A stretch of DNA of 64,000 nt from Penicillium oxalicum (lineage: Eukaryota; Ascomycota; Eurotiomycetes; Eurotiales; Aspergillaceae), in NCBI RefSeq assembly GCF_001723175.1, contig NC_064655.1:1054001-1118000 (forward strand). The letters run 5' to 3'. The translations under genes and the position numbers were made by a program. Positions 52,748-64,000 of the stretch are shown here, piece by piece (positions within the stretch are counted from its first letter, which is position 1; the number at the start of each line of letters is the position of its first letter). A model generated the notes under the pieces. That model was not told where the DNA came from. It made no database searches and worked only from the letters and a program-made list of their open reading frames with translations.

Positions 52748-55700
52748 ATGTCCACATCCGAGACAGCTGAGGCAGCTGCGCCTCCCGAACATGCGGTGCC
52801 TGAGCTTGACATCTCCAAGCTGCACGAGCTTCCATCCGAACAACAAGATCTATTCTTGCTTACATTTACCTCGGACCTAGTGCAATACATCTCTTGCTTG
52901 GACGCTGCAGGAGTTTCCGCGCATCAGAAGGAGCTCAAGAAAGAATTGTTCAAGGTCCTCACTCTCACTTCTCCCACCCTCACACGAGTGCTTCGCAATA
53001 ACCTGGGCCGATGCTTTGGAGCTATTTTAACCAAAGGAGATCGCGGAATACTCTTCGAGACAATCAACGATTTGCTGGGAATCTTGAACGCGGGAAAAAA
53101 TGAGGCCGAGCTCAAGATCAAGTTCGCCGCGGTACACTGCCTAGGCGAGGTGTTCGCGACAGCTGGAGAGAGTGCATTTATGCAGGCCAATGTGGCGATT
53201 ACAAGCACACTGAAACTGCTCAAATCAGCGAGTAGTCACACAGGTCTGCGTGGCGTCATATTCTCAGTTTTGCGCAAAACAATCGTCGGGATTGGTGTAC
53301 CGGTTGACGAGTCGCTCGCTCGGGATATTTGGAAACAGGCACGTAACGCAGCAACTAGCGACAAATCGACATTCGTTCAGGTGCATGCATGCCGTTGCTT
53401 GGAGCAGCTGATTAATACAACCCCTTTCTTCGAGAACACAAATGACTTTGAGAACCTCAAAAATACAATCTGGAAAGTCATCGATAGTCCCACGGCACCT
53501 GTCCGCCATGCCGCAGCTGCTGTTTTGGGCCGGACGCTTGTCAAGCTTCATGTTACAGAGATGCATGTGATCTCAACACCCAAGCCGAAATCGAAAAAGT
53601 CTAAACGCATGTCGAAAAAACCCGCTTCCCGACCAGGCGAGGAAGATGAGGACGAGCTATCTGAATCCTCCACGGCGGCGGCAGCGGCAGCAGCAGCTAG
53701 TGTGTCTAAGAAAGATACCCGGCTTTTCTTCCTCCTCCCAGACCTCCTTCGTCAGCTTTCCCTTCAATACGTGAAAAGCTCAACTTCAAATCGTACCCGA
53801 GCCGGAATCTGCCTGTGCTATAAATTCGTGCTGCGCAATCTGGGTGATAAGATCGTGGAAGAGCGATATGGCCAGGTCGCATCGAACTTACTGTTTGAAT
53901 TGCTCAATCATCCTACCGTCACATACAACAGGTTCCGGCTGCTGATGACCCGCAAGTTTGTCAAATCGATACTGGAGGACACTATTGGCCGAGAACTGCT
54001 GCGGGAGAACAGCCAACTGAATGCTGCGAGATGGCTCATCAATGAAGTGCTCAAAGACTACCCACAAGTCATACAAGAGCGTCGCGAACCAAGCAAATAC
54101 ACGCTCACAAGTACCATCAGTGCTCTTGCGTCGTTGATTGCGTCTCTTGGTTCTGCATTTGCCGTACTTGCAGATGCATGCCGAGACGCTTTGCTCCAAG
54201 TTCTTCCCCATCCCAGCTACACAGTTCAAATCCATGCCGCGCACTGCTTGCGAGGTTTTGTACTGGCCTGCCCTCACCAGCTCATCTCGTGTGTTACCAT
54301 TTGTATGAACAGCCTCAACCGGGAAATTGGCCAGCTTGGAACGCCGAGGCAGTCACCTCGTCGCTGCGTTGGATATGCGAATGGTCTCTCGGCAATGCTA
54401 AGCACGTCCCGGCTGCAGCCCCTCTATGGTGCCGTGGACGTGTTTGCTCGCATCTTCACACAGGCCACAGATCTTCTCAAGATCAGTACCTCATCTGAGC
54501 TGCGAGTTGCAAGCACCCAGGTACAGACCGCTTGGATTTTGATTGGTGGGCTGATGCCTCTAGGGCCAAGCTTTGTTAAGATCCATCTTTCCCAATTGAT
54601 GTTGCTTTGGAAAAATGCACTGCCGAAGCATTTAAGCAAAGAGAACGCGGCGCAGCCGAGTACGCTGGAGACGAGTTTCCTTGCTCACGTTCGAGAATGT
54701 GCTTTGAGTGCCTTGCTGGTCTTCATGGAGTTCAACAGCAAGCTCATAACCGCCGATGGAGCCAAACGAATCGCGGCCATGCTGCAAAATACTGTGGAGT
54801 TCCTTAATGAAGTGCGGCGTCCCAAGTCCATGGAAGATATCTCACAGCGACTACAACCGTCTTTGCAGCTCGTTGACTTCGCGACCATGGTTCGTCGTCG
54901 GGTTTTGCAGTGCTTCTCAAAATTGCTTCATGTTCAGCATCTCAGCCACGGGGAGATCATATCCCAGTCCAATCTACTCAATCTCGCAATTTCCTCATTC
55001 GCCGATCCAGATAGTCAAATAAAGCCACTGGAAAGCTCCATCGCAGCCTCGACTGGCCAGTTCGACGGTCTGTGGGATCTTTGTGACAGCTATGGATTCG
55101 GCGTCACTGGGCTTGCGCGAGAGTACATCAGTGCCACACTGACTGGGTCGCATGGCAATGAAACTGGTCCCGCGTGGTCTGCTGTCGATTCTGTGGATCA
55201 AAATGTGGACGATACATTAACATTCCCTGTCTGCGAAGCTAGCGAGCATGACTCTCTGCTCTTGTATAGCCTTCGAGTTGGTGATTCTCAATGCGCGGAC
55301 CCGCCGACGACTGGTGTCGTGAACGCGGCGATTGATCTCTTTGCCGTCTCTATTGCCCTTCACTCGGCCAAAATGCAAGAGAGCAGCGTGGAGCAATTTG
55401 CCACTTTCTTGTCTTCGCCATCTCTTCAGAGAAATCCCGGTCGAAATGCTGCCTTGATTGTCAATGTTTCTATTGCTCTTCTCCACGCTTTGAAAGTCGC
55501 TGTCAAGGAGACAGACTTCGTAGCCGGAAAATTGAATTCATCCACGGATAAGATATTGCAGGAGCTGATTCAGGTACGAGATTTTGTCTCTTTTGCTTTG
55601 AAAAATGGGTTGCTGACAGTCGTTAGAAATTTGTGGTCGATGCTGATCCGATTGTGCGAACCATCGGGGTTGAGGCCATGGGACGACTCTGCGACAGTGC

Positions 55701-58700
55701 GGGACATTCATGCACCAGTGCGCAAGTGAATTGGCTTGTTGAGACAATTGTTGCGAACAGAGAGCCGAATGCTCGAGCCGGCTGTGCCGCTGCCTTGGGA
55801 TGCATTCATTCGCAAATTGGTGGAATGGCAGCTGGCCTGCATCTCAAGACCATCGTCGGCGTGTTGATGTCCCTTTGCAATGATCCGCATCCTGTCGTGC
55901 ACTTCTGGGCTCTTGGTGGGCTGGAGAGAGTGGCGAACTCGGCGGGCTTAACCTTCTCACCTTTCGCCTCGAGCTCCTTGGGCATGCTTGCTCAGCTGTA
56001 CAATGCTGATACTCACAATGAAGAAGCAGCTGTACTATCAACATCAAACATTGAGATGTCGTTTTTGACACCTGTTGTTATCAGTCGATGCGTTGATTCG
56101 CTGATCAATGTTCTCGGGCCAGATTTGCAAGATGTTGTTAAGACTCGCAATTTGATTCTTACACTGCTGCGCCAATTTCAGTTGGAGGAGAACCCGGCTC
56201 TTGTCACTGAAAGCTCCAAGTGCTTGGATCATTTCTCTCTGTATGCTCCCAGCTTCGTTGACTTTGAGGGATATGTCAGGCGCTTGCAGGGTGAGCTCCG
56301 TGCAAATAATTCTCTAATGCGAGACGTGGCTGTCCACGGACTCAGCAACCTGATGAAAAGAGATGCTTCGGCCGTTGTACAAACGGCGAGTGACAGCCTT
56401 GAGGATGAAATCTGGCTTGCATTTGATGACGCTCCGGACAATGGACCTTTGAGAACCATGATTAAGGAGTGGCTACAGCAGACTGCTCTTACAGAAACCG
56501 AATTGTGGATTCAACGCTGCCAGAACATCATGACCAAAACCCGCATCAAGGCTGAGGCGGTTCCAACAACCGGCGTCCAGGCCGCCGCAGCTGATATTCC
56601 TGATGACGAGGTAGCAGGATTCGCAACGGCAGCGGCCGGCGAGGGCCAAGTTGATCCCGCTAGCGATGGTATCTCTAGTCAGGAACTGCTAAAATGGCAA
56701 ACTCGAAATTTCGCGATGAGCTGTCTTTATGAACTCCTCGTCATTGCGAAAGAAGCCATTCTGCCCGACCAGACAATCCCGGCAGAAGTCGCGCTACAAG
56801 CCAAGGTTGGAGACATTGTGCGCATGGCATTCTCGGCGTCAACAGCTCATGTCATTGAGTTGCGGGTATGGGGTTTGAAAATTCTTGACCAAGTCCTGAC
56901 AATGTTTGGAAAGACTCCAGACCCTGACTTTGCCGAGGCCTCTCTTCTTGAGCAGTACCAGGCTCAAATTGGATCAGCACTGACCCCGGCATTTGCTGTT
57001 GATTCATCAGCTGAGCTTGCTTCAGAGGCGATCAACGTCTCTGCCACGTTTATTGCTACGGGTATAGTAACAAATGTCGACCGAATGGGCAGGATCCTCA
57101 AACTTCTTGTTCTTGGACTCGAAAACTTCGCCAAAAACCCGGAAACAACCGAGATTGGTGACCTCAAAGGCTTGAACTCAAACGCGCGTGTCATGGTCAA
57201 ACTTGCTCTGTTTTCGGCATGGGCTCGACTACAGGTTGCGAGTACGGAGCAAGACTATCTTAACCAGGTGGTCCAGCCATATCTTGCAAAACTCACACCT
57301 CTTTGGCTGTCTTCGCTACAAGAGTATGCTCGGTTGCGCTTCGAACCTGATATTTCGGGCGCACTGGGTACGAGTACGCAGAGTAGTGACTTGGACGAAG
57401 TGTACGCAGCGCTCAATCGAGAAACGTTGCTTAAGGTAAAATCTACCATTCCAGTAGAGATGGTCACGGATTCTGATATTTTCTTCTAGTTCTATCAAGA
57501 CACTTGGCTTAGCTTTGTCGATGCCATTGCTGGTCTCGTGGAAAAAGACATTGATTTTGTATTTGATGCACTTGATGGCAAGCTCCAATTATCGGATGGA
57601 TCACCAGGATCCGACAAGACGGACGAGAACAGCGAGGAAGGTAAATATAAGGAGAAGGCTCTGACCGATGCTCGACTGAACGGCAAAGGTCACGACATCA
57701 ATTACCGGGAAGAACCAGTCGCATTCTTCTTCGTTCTGTTCGGGCTTGCTTTCGAAGCTCTCGTTGATCAGTCGACTTTATCGTCCCAGCGACTCGAAAT
57801 CTTGCAGGCGCTCAAGAGAATACTGCGGCCTCTTGTCGCGGGAAATGCGATTTATCAAGACGCTGTTTTCTCGGAGACCATGGACACATTCGATCGTCTG
57901 GTACTGACTGAGGCAAGCCCTGTGCAGAACGTGATCGTCGAGATTGCTCAAAATTTGTCTTTGGACCATCCGGCAGCCCAAAGCGACCAAGAGCGGAGTG
58001 ATCATCTCTCTGATGATATTGAACAGCTCTTTGAGCTCACAAGGAGCATCATTCTTGTGCTTGCCGGCATGCTTCCTAATCTCCGCGAATCGGCCCCAAT
58101 GGCACGATTCAGTGTGACATCAGATGATTCGCTTGCTCTGATTCGCTTAGCACTCAAATCTCTGGTTAACGTCGCATCGATCTTCCCATCTGTCATCCGT
58201 AATGATCTTCACGCTTGCATTTTACACATCTTTACCACGATTCTCGCTACAGGCATTTGCCAGGCCGAGGTCGTTCCCCAGGCTCTGCCTATTTTTAGGC
58301 AATTCGTTCAAGCCATTACTCAATCTTCTGAAATTCCAGAGGACCTTGACGTGGTTTCATTTCAATTGCGCGGATGCATGACTCGCTTCCTGACTATACT
58401 CACCATTGCCCAGCGTCGAGAGTCAGAGTCATCTGTCCCTTGCGCCAAGAATACACTTTTGGCAATTACCTTCCTTTTGACAGCCGGTGGCCATGCAATC
58501 CCACCCCGGGACCCTGTCATCTACCGGGTGCTAGATGAGTTCCTCGACTGTCTTCAAGACGTGGGGCTTGCTACGGTTGCTGCCAGCTGCCTTCGGTCAA
58601 TCCTTGGCAAGCCTGGCTCGCGCTCCATGACGGACGATGCCATTGCGCATCACCTTATTCCTCGACTCATTGCCTTCCTCGTCGGCTGTCCTGCTGACTC

Positions 58701-59070
58701 GGGTGAGGTCCCCAACGATCCTGAGAACTCTCGGAGTGTCATCGCGCGAACCCTCGTCTCCTGCGCTACCAGTGATTCTATATGGCCAGCGGCCAAAGCC
58801 ACCAAAATGTCGCTCATCACGTCCACAATCCTGGCACGAGCCAGGAATGAGGGCCAATCTGTTCACCAAGAGTCAGCCGCATATTTACTTGAGTTGGCCA
58901 AGGCCGACCAGCTCATCTTCAGAACTTTGGTCGCGAGCATGAACGGTGTGCAGAAGTCGCTTCTTGAGGAAGTCCTTCGGAGTGCTAGCACTGAATCATC
59001 GAGGTCTGAAGATGTCGACCATCATTCGCAACAAGCTGCTCCGACTATTGCTCTGCGTATGGATTTCTGA
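52748..59070 (+). CDS. laa1: HEAT-repeat protein of the Laa1/HEATR5 class
   Basis: Three exons (52748-55573, 55627-57435, 57490-59070; introns 53 and 54 bp) encode 2,071 residues, close to yeast Laa1 (about 2,000) and human HEATR5. The start is MSTSETAEAAAPPEHAVPEL, followed by LPSEQQDLFLLTFTSDLVQY. Helical HEAT pairs run through almost the whole length, for example PVRHAAAAVLGRTLVKLH, ADPIVRTIGVEAMGRLCDSA and EPNARAGCAAALGCIHSQIG. A short low-complexity linker with a run of eight alanines lies near residue 317. Laa1/HEATR5 works with the AP-1 clathrin adaptor and accessory proteins in trafficking between the trans-Golgi and endosomes. The end at 59070 is the first stop in frame. A further short terminal exon cannot be excluded. 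Confidence 0.9.
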
Positions 59071-59644
59071 ATTGTCGAGGCTCTTGCCGCTGACACTCTG
59101 CTGCACGAACGGAAGAGGCTCGGTGGCCAAACCCACGCCAACTTGACAACAAGATGTGACATGACATGATATGATAGACTGTACATACAGACCATAACGA
59201 AGCTTTTCCCAATGGGTCTCCCGGAACGAAAATTGGAACCGCGACTTGCTTTAATTTAAAATCAGACGTAATGAGGAATTGGAAGCTTTCGAGATTTGCC
59301 CTCAGCATACTTGTGCGCGCAAGAGATCAAAGCTGCCCAGTTCACAACGTGGCGTATCTGCAGCTTGGATGCAAAGCTAGGACAAGTCCAATAGAAGGCT
59401 CTGTCTGTGCGATGAAGTCAAGAACAATATTGACCGCAATGTTTATTTGTGTATCTGGGTATCGAGTGTCTATAAGCATAATGGTACAGGCGATGATTCT
59501 CATTCACGCGAGATTCGAACATCAAGGAAAAGTGCGACCGTATTTGTCGAGAATAAATGTACAAGTGAGGGAAATGTGGGAGGAAGGAAGGGACCATTGA
59601 ACACGGGAGATTGGCCAGAGCATTGAAAACCAAGGAATGGTCAA
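59071..59644. other. Convergent intergenic region
   Basis: 3' flanks of the laa1 and DUF1640 genes. No gene or RNA recognised. Confidence 0.65.
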
Positions 59645-61075
59645 TCAACCCAGCGTCTCTGCCAGATGAGCTTCGACTACAGGAGAGGTCTCAATTGGTG
59701 GGCTAGTTTCATGTGTGACCCGAGTCTCCTTGATAATCTCCGTTTTGACAGGCTTTTCGGCCTCGCTGGTCTGTTTCGGCTCTTTAACCCGGCGGACGGA
59801 GGCGTATTTGAGGAAGACAATGATCATGACTGAAGAAAGTGATTAGGCAAATGGTTCATATATGGGTCAGATGATGGAGGGAAGCTTACAGGCACAAATG
59901 GCGACTGTCAGAGCGGCGCGCCGGGTCAAGACCCAACGCAACCCCTCGATCTCACTTTTGCCGTCGCTGTTGAGTGAAACTGTGATCTTATAATTTGACT
60001 CCTGAACCATAGTATCAATCACACGTTGATTTTCCCGTGTGGCCATCTTATGATCGTTGAACATGCCCTTGATCTCATCCTTCATGCCGGCCAGCTCTTG
60101 ATTGAGACGCTGAGATAAGATGTCGGTCTCATGTTCCAATTGTGTTCGAGATGCACGTTGCCTCTGTACTTCGGAGTTTCTCGCCGTTTGCAAGGACTGC
60201 TGAAGCTCTGAGCAGGCTGCTTTGAATAGGTATTCTTCATTTTCCACGTCTGACTTGGACGTTAAGCTCTGCTTGGCAAAGTCGAGGTTCTTTTGAAGAA
60301 TAGCCCGCACGGCTTTCATGATTGTAATGGACTGCTCACTTGTGTACCCTCCTCTGGAAAGGTCCAGGACGAGAGAGTAGGTATCGAAGTGGTGGACGTA
60401 GGGAGCCGGACTCATGTGTGGAGGTTTATGTGGCGCTGGTGTTTCTGTTGTGGTCAGACCGGAACCCGGCGAAGGCATGTGATATACATCTTCGAAAGCA
60501 CTGCGGTTCATGTACGGCGGCATTTGCGACATTTCCTCCCCCACGTCACCAGACGCAGACATCGATGACTGTGAGCTTGTGGTATTTGAGGCCTCGGTCT
60601 CGTTGGCGGATTCTTCCTCTGCTGCTTCTCCCTCGTCGCGAGGGGGCTCCAAGGTAGCGTGGTATTTTGTTGCTTCAACTGCTGCTTGCTCTGGCGCAGT
60701 GGAAGATGCGGCATCGGCCGCGTCTCGTTGCACGTCCTTCTCAGATGACTGCGGCTCCGATTGTGGCTGAGATTGAGGATCTTCATGCGTAGAAGCATCG
60801 ATTTCAGCCGACGAGGTCTTTTCTTTATCGGTGGAAGAAACTTTCTCCTTCACATCCTGAGTGGATTGGCCGTCTTGAGGGCGTGACGGGGGAGGTAAGT
60901 TAGGCTCGACGGCAGGTCCGTAGCGTCGTTGATATGTCTGTTGCGCGCGCGGTCGTGTGGTATGAAGGCTTTTCTGAAGCTGCCAGCTCCGGAGCGATCG
61001 GGATGTGCGTGGTCTGCATGATCTGACCGACCGCAACAGGCTTGGATACAGAAACGGTAGCCTCGGAGTGGCCAT
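59645..61075 (-). CDS. Mitochondrial DUF1640 (CCDC90/MCUR1-like) coiled-coil membrane protein
   Basis: Exons 61075-59890 and 59829-59645 (intron 60 bp) encode 456 residues. An Arg/Ser/Leu-rich presequence (MATPRLPFLYPSLLRSVRSC and on to about residue 45) is followed by a disordered Glu/Ser/Gln region to about 220. The DUF1640 part begins HHFDTYSLVLDLSRGGYTSE, followed by a coiled coil (about 255-370) with RTQLEHETDILSQRLNQELA. One membrane segment (about 385-405, ALTVAICAFMIIVFLKY) is built across the intron. A short basic then acidic tail ends VVEAHLAETLG. Relatives include yeast Fmp32 and human MCUR1/CCDC90B, which sit in the inner mitochondrial membrane and have been linked to cytochrome oxidase assembly and calcium uptake. 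The exact role here is open. Confidence 0.87.
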
Positions 61076-61558
61076 GATTGAACGTTGCAGAAGTCAGAAA
61101 CATTTCCCGTCGGCGAAGTTCCTTGTGACGTTTACCCCCGCGGAAATCAAGATTAGGTAATCGACCTCAGTCCGCTCCCTGCGGGAAAATGTGGAGATGG
61201 TCTCGACCTGCCGCAAAGTTAAAATCCATAGTGAGGCGCATTGGATCTTCTGTCGATGCAAAACCAACCAATTGTATGTATGACCTCTTGACCTACGCCT
61301 AGTCCCGACCATTTTTGCCGTCCACCCATCATAGTAGTAACGCATATTGTGGATTCTTTATGAGACTCCCTTCATCAGGCGGTACGCCGTCAGCCAGCGT
61401 GGGTCAGGTACTTGATTCGCGGAGCAAGGCCGAGAAACACATACCAGCACAAGATACTGCCTCAAGGTCGTCTTTTTTGAATGGCGACACCAGACGATCG
61501 AGTCTGATCGCCATCAATGTCATTTCACTTTAAAATGTCATTGTGGGCACCCCCAATT
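61076..61558. other. Intergenic region between two minus-strand genes
   Basis: Promoter of the DUF1640 gene and 3' flank of the tyrosinase gene. Nothing else recognised. Confidence 0.6.
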
Positions 61559-62833
61559 CTAAGTGTATATATAGCACAGCCCATGTTCCAGGGGACTCAT
61601 GACTTCTTTGACCCGTCTTGGTCGATCAAGAGCTCCAAACTCCATCACCGTATCCAGCCTCACAGGCTTCCCCCATGGCGGATTCAAGATGGTCGAAGTG
61701 CCATTGAGCGCATATCGCCGATTCCGCTCATCCTTGGTCTGCCACATTGCCCAAAGACGATCAATCATACTATGGTGCAACATGAATGCTGGATCCTGCG
61801 GTGAGGCAAATAAATCCTGCATGGTGGACCCCAGACTGAAATGGCCACCCCCGTGCAGCCCGAGAACACCATCCGGTTGTGCTGGCCAGTGGTCGAGCAC
61901 CATCTGAAAATCGGAAATATCTGTGGCTGATGAGAGCCGGGACACAAGGGTTGTGTTGTCGTAATTTGAGCCCACAAAGTTGTTGAGGCTACGGTTCAGA
62001 CAATGGGGATTGTACTCAAATCCCGGGGAAGGCAATTCGGTCAACGACGTCAAGGAGCGAGAGAATGGGCCTAGATGAAGTTCGAAGTCTTTGAAAGGTC
62101 CACATCTTACACATCCTCCTCCAGTGCCTCGAGGGAGGGTGACATCGCCACCAGAGAGAGCCTGCTCCGCAGGATTATACTCTCCGTCACCGGAAAGCGA
62201 GGTATCACTGCAGTCAAAGAGAGGGCTGTTCTTGAGGTCGGAAGCCCAAAGTGGCCAATTCCAGTATCTATCACTCTGCCATGTGAGCCGAGCGACCAGA
62301 TACCTGATTCATCGCGCGAGGGGCACACTCACGGTAGATAGCTTGTATAGCCACATTCCTCTCGAAGCGCCTGCTCCCAGAGCCAGGTGAACCGGCGATG
62401 CCATGGCAGAAACAAGCCGCTGTAGTGCACGTGGAGCGTATAGTTGATGTGAGTTCTGTGTTCGGACATAGGAAGTCAGAACAGATTCACCCCAGTCGAT
62501 CAGAAGAGGCAACTGAATCTACGTACGCAACAAAATCATCGAATCGACTTCGGACACCAGGAAAAAGTGCAGTTGATAGCCGAGGAGGCTTTCGAGCCAA
62601 ACACAGCACTGCATCGGTGTAGTTCTTCCGCTCGGCTGGTGCCATTTCTCCCCTACAATGTTGCTCATCAATCATCCAGTAACGAATCGAGCCAAAGGTG
62701 ATTTCGGAGCTCTGTACCATTCTCTCCGCTTCACTATCTCAATCGGTGTGCACGGTCTGCCCACTGGAAGATGAATCGCCAGTATGACCTGCACTAGTGC
62801 GCCTGCAATCCAGAACAGAGCAAAACCAATCAT
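61559..62833 (-). CDS. Secreted tyrosinase (type-3 copper oxidase)
   Basis: Four exons (62833-62718, 62652-62527, 62455-62333, 62267-61559) with introns of 65, 71 and 65 bp encode 357 residues. The first exon supplies a signal peptide (MIGFALFWIAGALVQVILAI) and VKRREW, which continues into GEMAPAERKNYTDAVLCLAR. Copper site A lies in THINYTLHVHYSGLFLPWHR, with His83, His91 and His100. Copper site B lies in LHGGGHFSLGSTMQDL (His260, His264) and FMLHHSMIDRLWAMW (His286/His287). The protein stops soon after site B, with no C-terminal shielding domain. Enzymes of this form oxidise phenols or catechols, with roles in pigment or secondary metabolism. Small secreted fungal members often lack monophenolase activity. 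No biosynthetic partner gene is visible beside it. Confidence 0.93.
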
Positions 62834-63865
62834 CCTGAATGCTTGCTCGAACGGAGTTTAGCGGAGGTCGCAATGGTCGAGTCTGCAATAAAAATTCAAG
62901 ACTATGAACAAGCGCAATTGACGAGCTTTATGCATGCGATGCCCTCGACCTGAATAAGCCACGCGGTACCTGGCCTTGACACCACCTTCAAATCGGCGGA
63001 CAAGGTGGTCGGGCCGAAATGCCTTCAAACAGGCTCATCTTGGGTGACTTCAACTTGGCCCTGGCGCAGGGTTGATATTGTGTTCATGGCGTGGTCCATG
63101 CATTTGCAAGTCTCTCTCCTCAATTGAGTGGGTTTATTGGTCAAATCTCGAGGATGCTTGGGCAATTCTTGATCACGGTGCATGTGAGACACGGATGCAA
63201 GTTGACCCTTTGATCAGCATCGTTGCGGTAAAGCCTCAAAACCCACCTACTGTATCAGTGTCGAGGAGTCAGAACTGTCGTGGATGAATATAGCCAAGCT
63301 GGACAATCAACCCAGAGAGATGGTCTGGAGTAGCCCGGAAGCTTTTTGGTGGCGCTCGAAATATCCCCTGCATATGACAAGTCACACCTGCCTCGCCGAT
63401 CAGCAACGCCATGTGGAGTTGTGAGTATAAGTTCTGTTTGCTCTGCTTCTCGCTTCATGGTCGCGTCAGAATTACGTTTCGTATTATGCACAACGGACCA
63501 CTGAGTGCATGGCCGTGAGCTGTTCTACGTTCAGCCCCTGCAAGCCCGAGCTCACGATCACCAAAACAGGAAAGAAAAGAGAAGCTCGCACGACTTCTCA
63601 TTACCCCTTTCGGACAATAATGGCATGATTAAGTTATCGTATGATATTCCTGTGCTCAGATCCATCCTGAAAGCCACCTCCACAAGGGGTCATTAACGTG
63701 ACGGTATACTTGAACTATGCTCCCAAACAAGTTTCTGCCAGAATCATGGGTTACAATCAAGCCAACATTCCATTGTCGAGACACATATTGACTAGCTGAA
63801 AAATTAGAGAAATACAGCTAGTACCAGAACGGCAAGAAGACAAAAACAATGCAATTCAAGTCTGA
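62834..63865. other. Upstream region of the tyrosinase gene
   Basis: About 1 kb with no recognised gene. It holds the tyrosinase promoter and the 3' flank of the next minus-strand gene. Confidence 0.6.
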
Positions 63866-64000
63866 TTATGGCCCTGCCAAAAGACCAAAGAGCAGCTCTG
63901 TCCGCTTCCAGTATTCTTTGGCCGATTTTTGAATTGTCTTGATCATTTCAGGACTAGGCTCCACGCTTTCCCGAACCCGCTGGACAAGACCTTCTAGGTG
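63866..64000 (-). CDS. C-terminal end of an unidentified minus-strand gene (cut by the window edge)
   Basis: From the window edge a minus-strand frame runs 44 codons to a TAA at 63868-63866. It reads HLEGLVQRVRESVEPSPEMI, then KTIQKSAKEYWKRTELLFGL, and ends LAGP. The sequence is helical and charge-balanced and looks coding, but too short to name. An upstream exon boundary could fall inside it. The gene body lies beyond 64,000. Confidence 0.4.
   Translation of the reverse strand, partial: HLEGLVQRVRESVEPSPEMIKTIQKSAKEYWKRTELLFGLLAGP

Noticed and set aside
61559..64000. Secondary-metabolite gene cluster around the tyrosinase
   Set aside because: No polyketide synthase, peptide synthetase, P450, pathway transporter or cluster regulator is visible. 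The neighbours inside the window are housekeeping genes.

Overview
The window is nuclear DNA of a filamentous ascomycete (Pezizomycotina). An Aspergillus/Penicillium-like member of the Eurotiales is the best guess, but this rests on gene style and family resemblance only, because no search could be run. The supporting signs are compact genes with many short spliceosomal introns (mostly 50-110 bp, GT..AG, often with a CTAAC-like branch site), genes on both strands without operons, an intronless Pol III tRNA followed by T runs, and families such as a Sec16 with an acidic N-terminus, Mso1, Far11/Ham-2, Crt10 and Mis6. I resolved splice sites by hand and accepted exon joins only when the reading phase closed and the joined protein read like its family.

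Layout. 1-12.2 kb: the N-terminal part of Sec16 (minus, cut by the window edge); a P4-ATPase of the Neo1 class (plus); an MFS sugar/polyol transporter (minus); an unrecognised small protein with a mitochondrial-type N-terminus (minus); Mso1 (minus). 13.2-20.2 kb: the ribosome-biogenesis factor Mak16, the STRIPAK subunit Far11 (five exons), a tRNA-Glu(CTC) and a dolichyldiphosphatase. 20-22.5 kb: a gene-poor stretch with a 36-base T tract and a small palindrome/repeat island. 22.5-31 kb: an RNF14/Itt1-type RBR ubiquitin ligase, a CocE/NonD-type serine hydrolase, Crt10, and an MMTAG2-like SR protein. 31.5-37.2 kb: ER glucosidase I (seven exons, ending in HDEL), a Tda3-like FAD oxidoreductase, and SNRNP27. 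37.2-39.5 kb: no gene recognised. 39.5-48.4 kb: Elp5, Sec22 (five exons), an Asx-homology/DEUBAD protein with an AT-hook, an atypical short-chain dehydrogenase and a CLPTM1 family protein. 49-61 kb: the kinetochore protein Mis6/CENP-I, a mitochondrial YebC/TACO1 protein, a 2,071-residue HEAT-repeat protein of the Laa1/HEATR5 class, and a DUF1640 mitochondrial coiled-coil membrane protein. 61.5-64 kb: a secreted tyrosinase and the last 44 codons of another minus-strand gene.

Most of the window is conserved housekeeping sequence. Membrane traffic and ER glycoprotein processing are well represented: Sec16, Neo1, Mso1, Sec22 and Laa1, plus dolichyldiphosphatase and glucosidase I. There is no biosynthetic gene cluster, transposon, CRISPR array or obvious new multigene system. 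The observations most worth a second look are the HDEL-tailed, signal-peptide-bearing glucosidase I, the DEUBAD plus AT-hook protein, the SDR lacking the catalytic lysine, paired TGAGTCA palindromes between Sec16 and Neo1, and several gene starts that only become clear after splicing.
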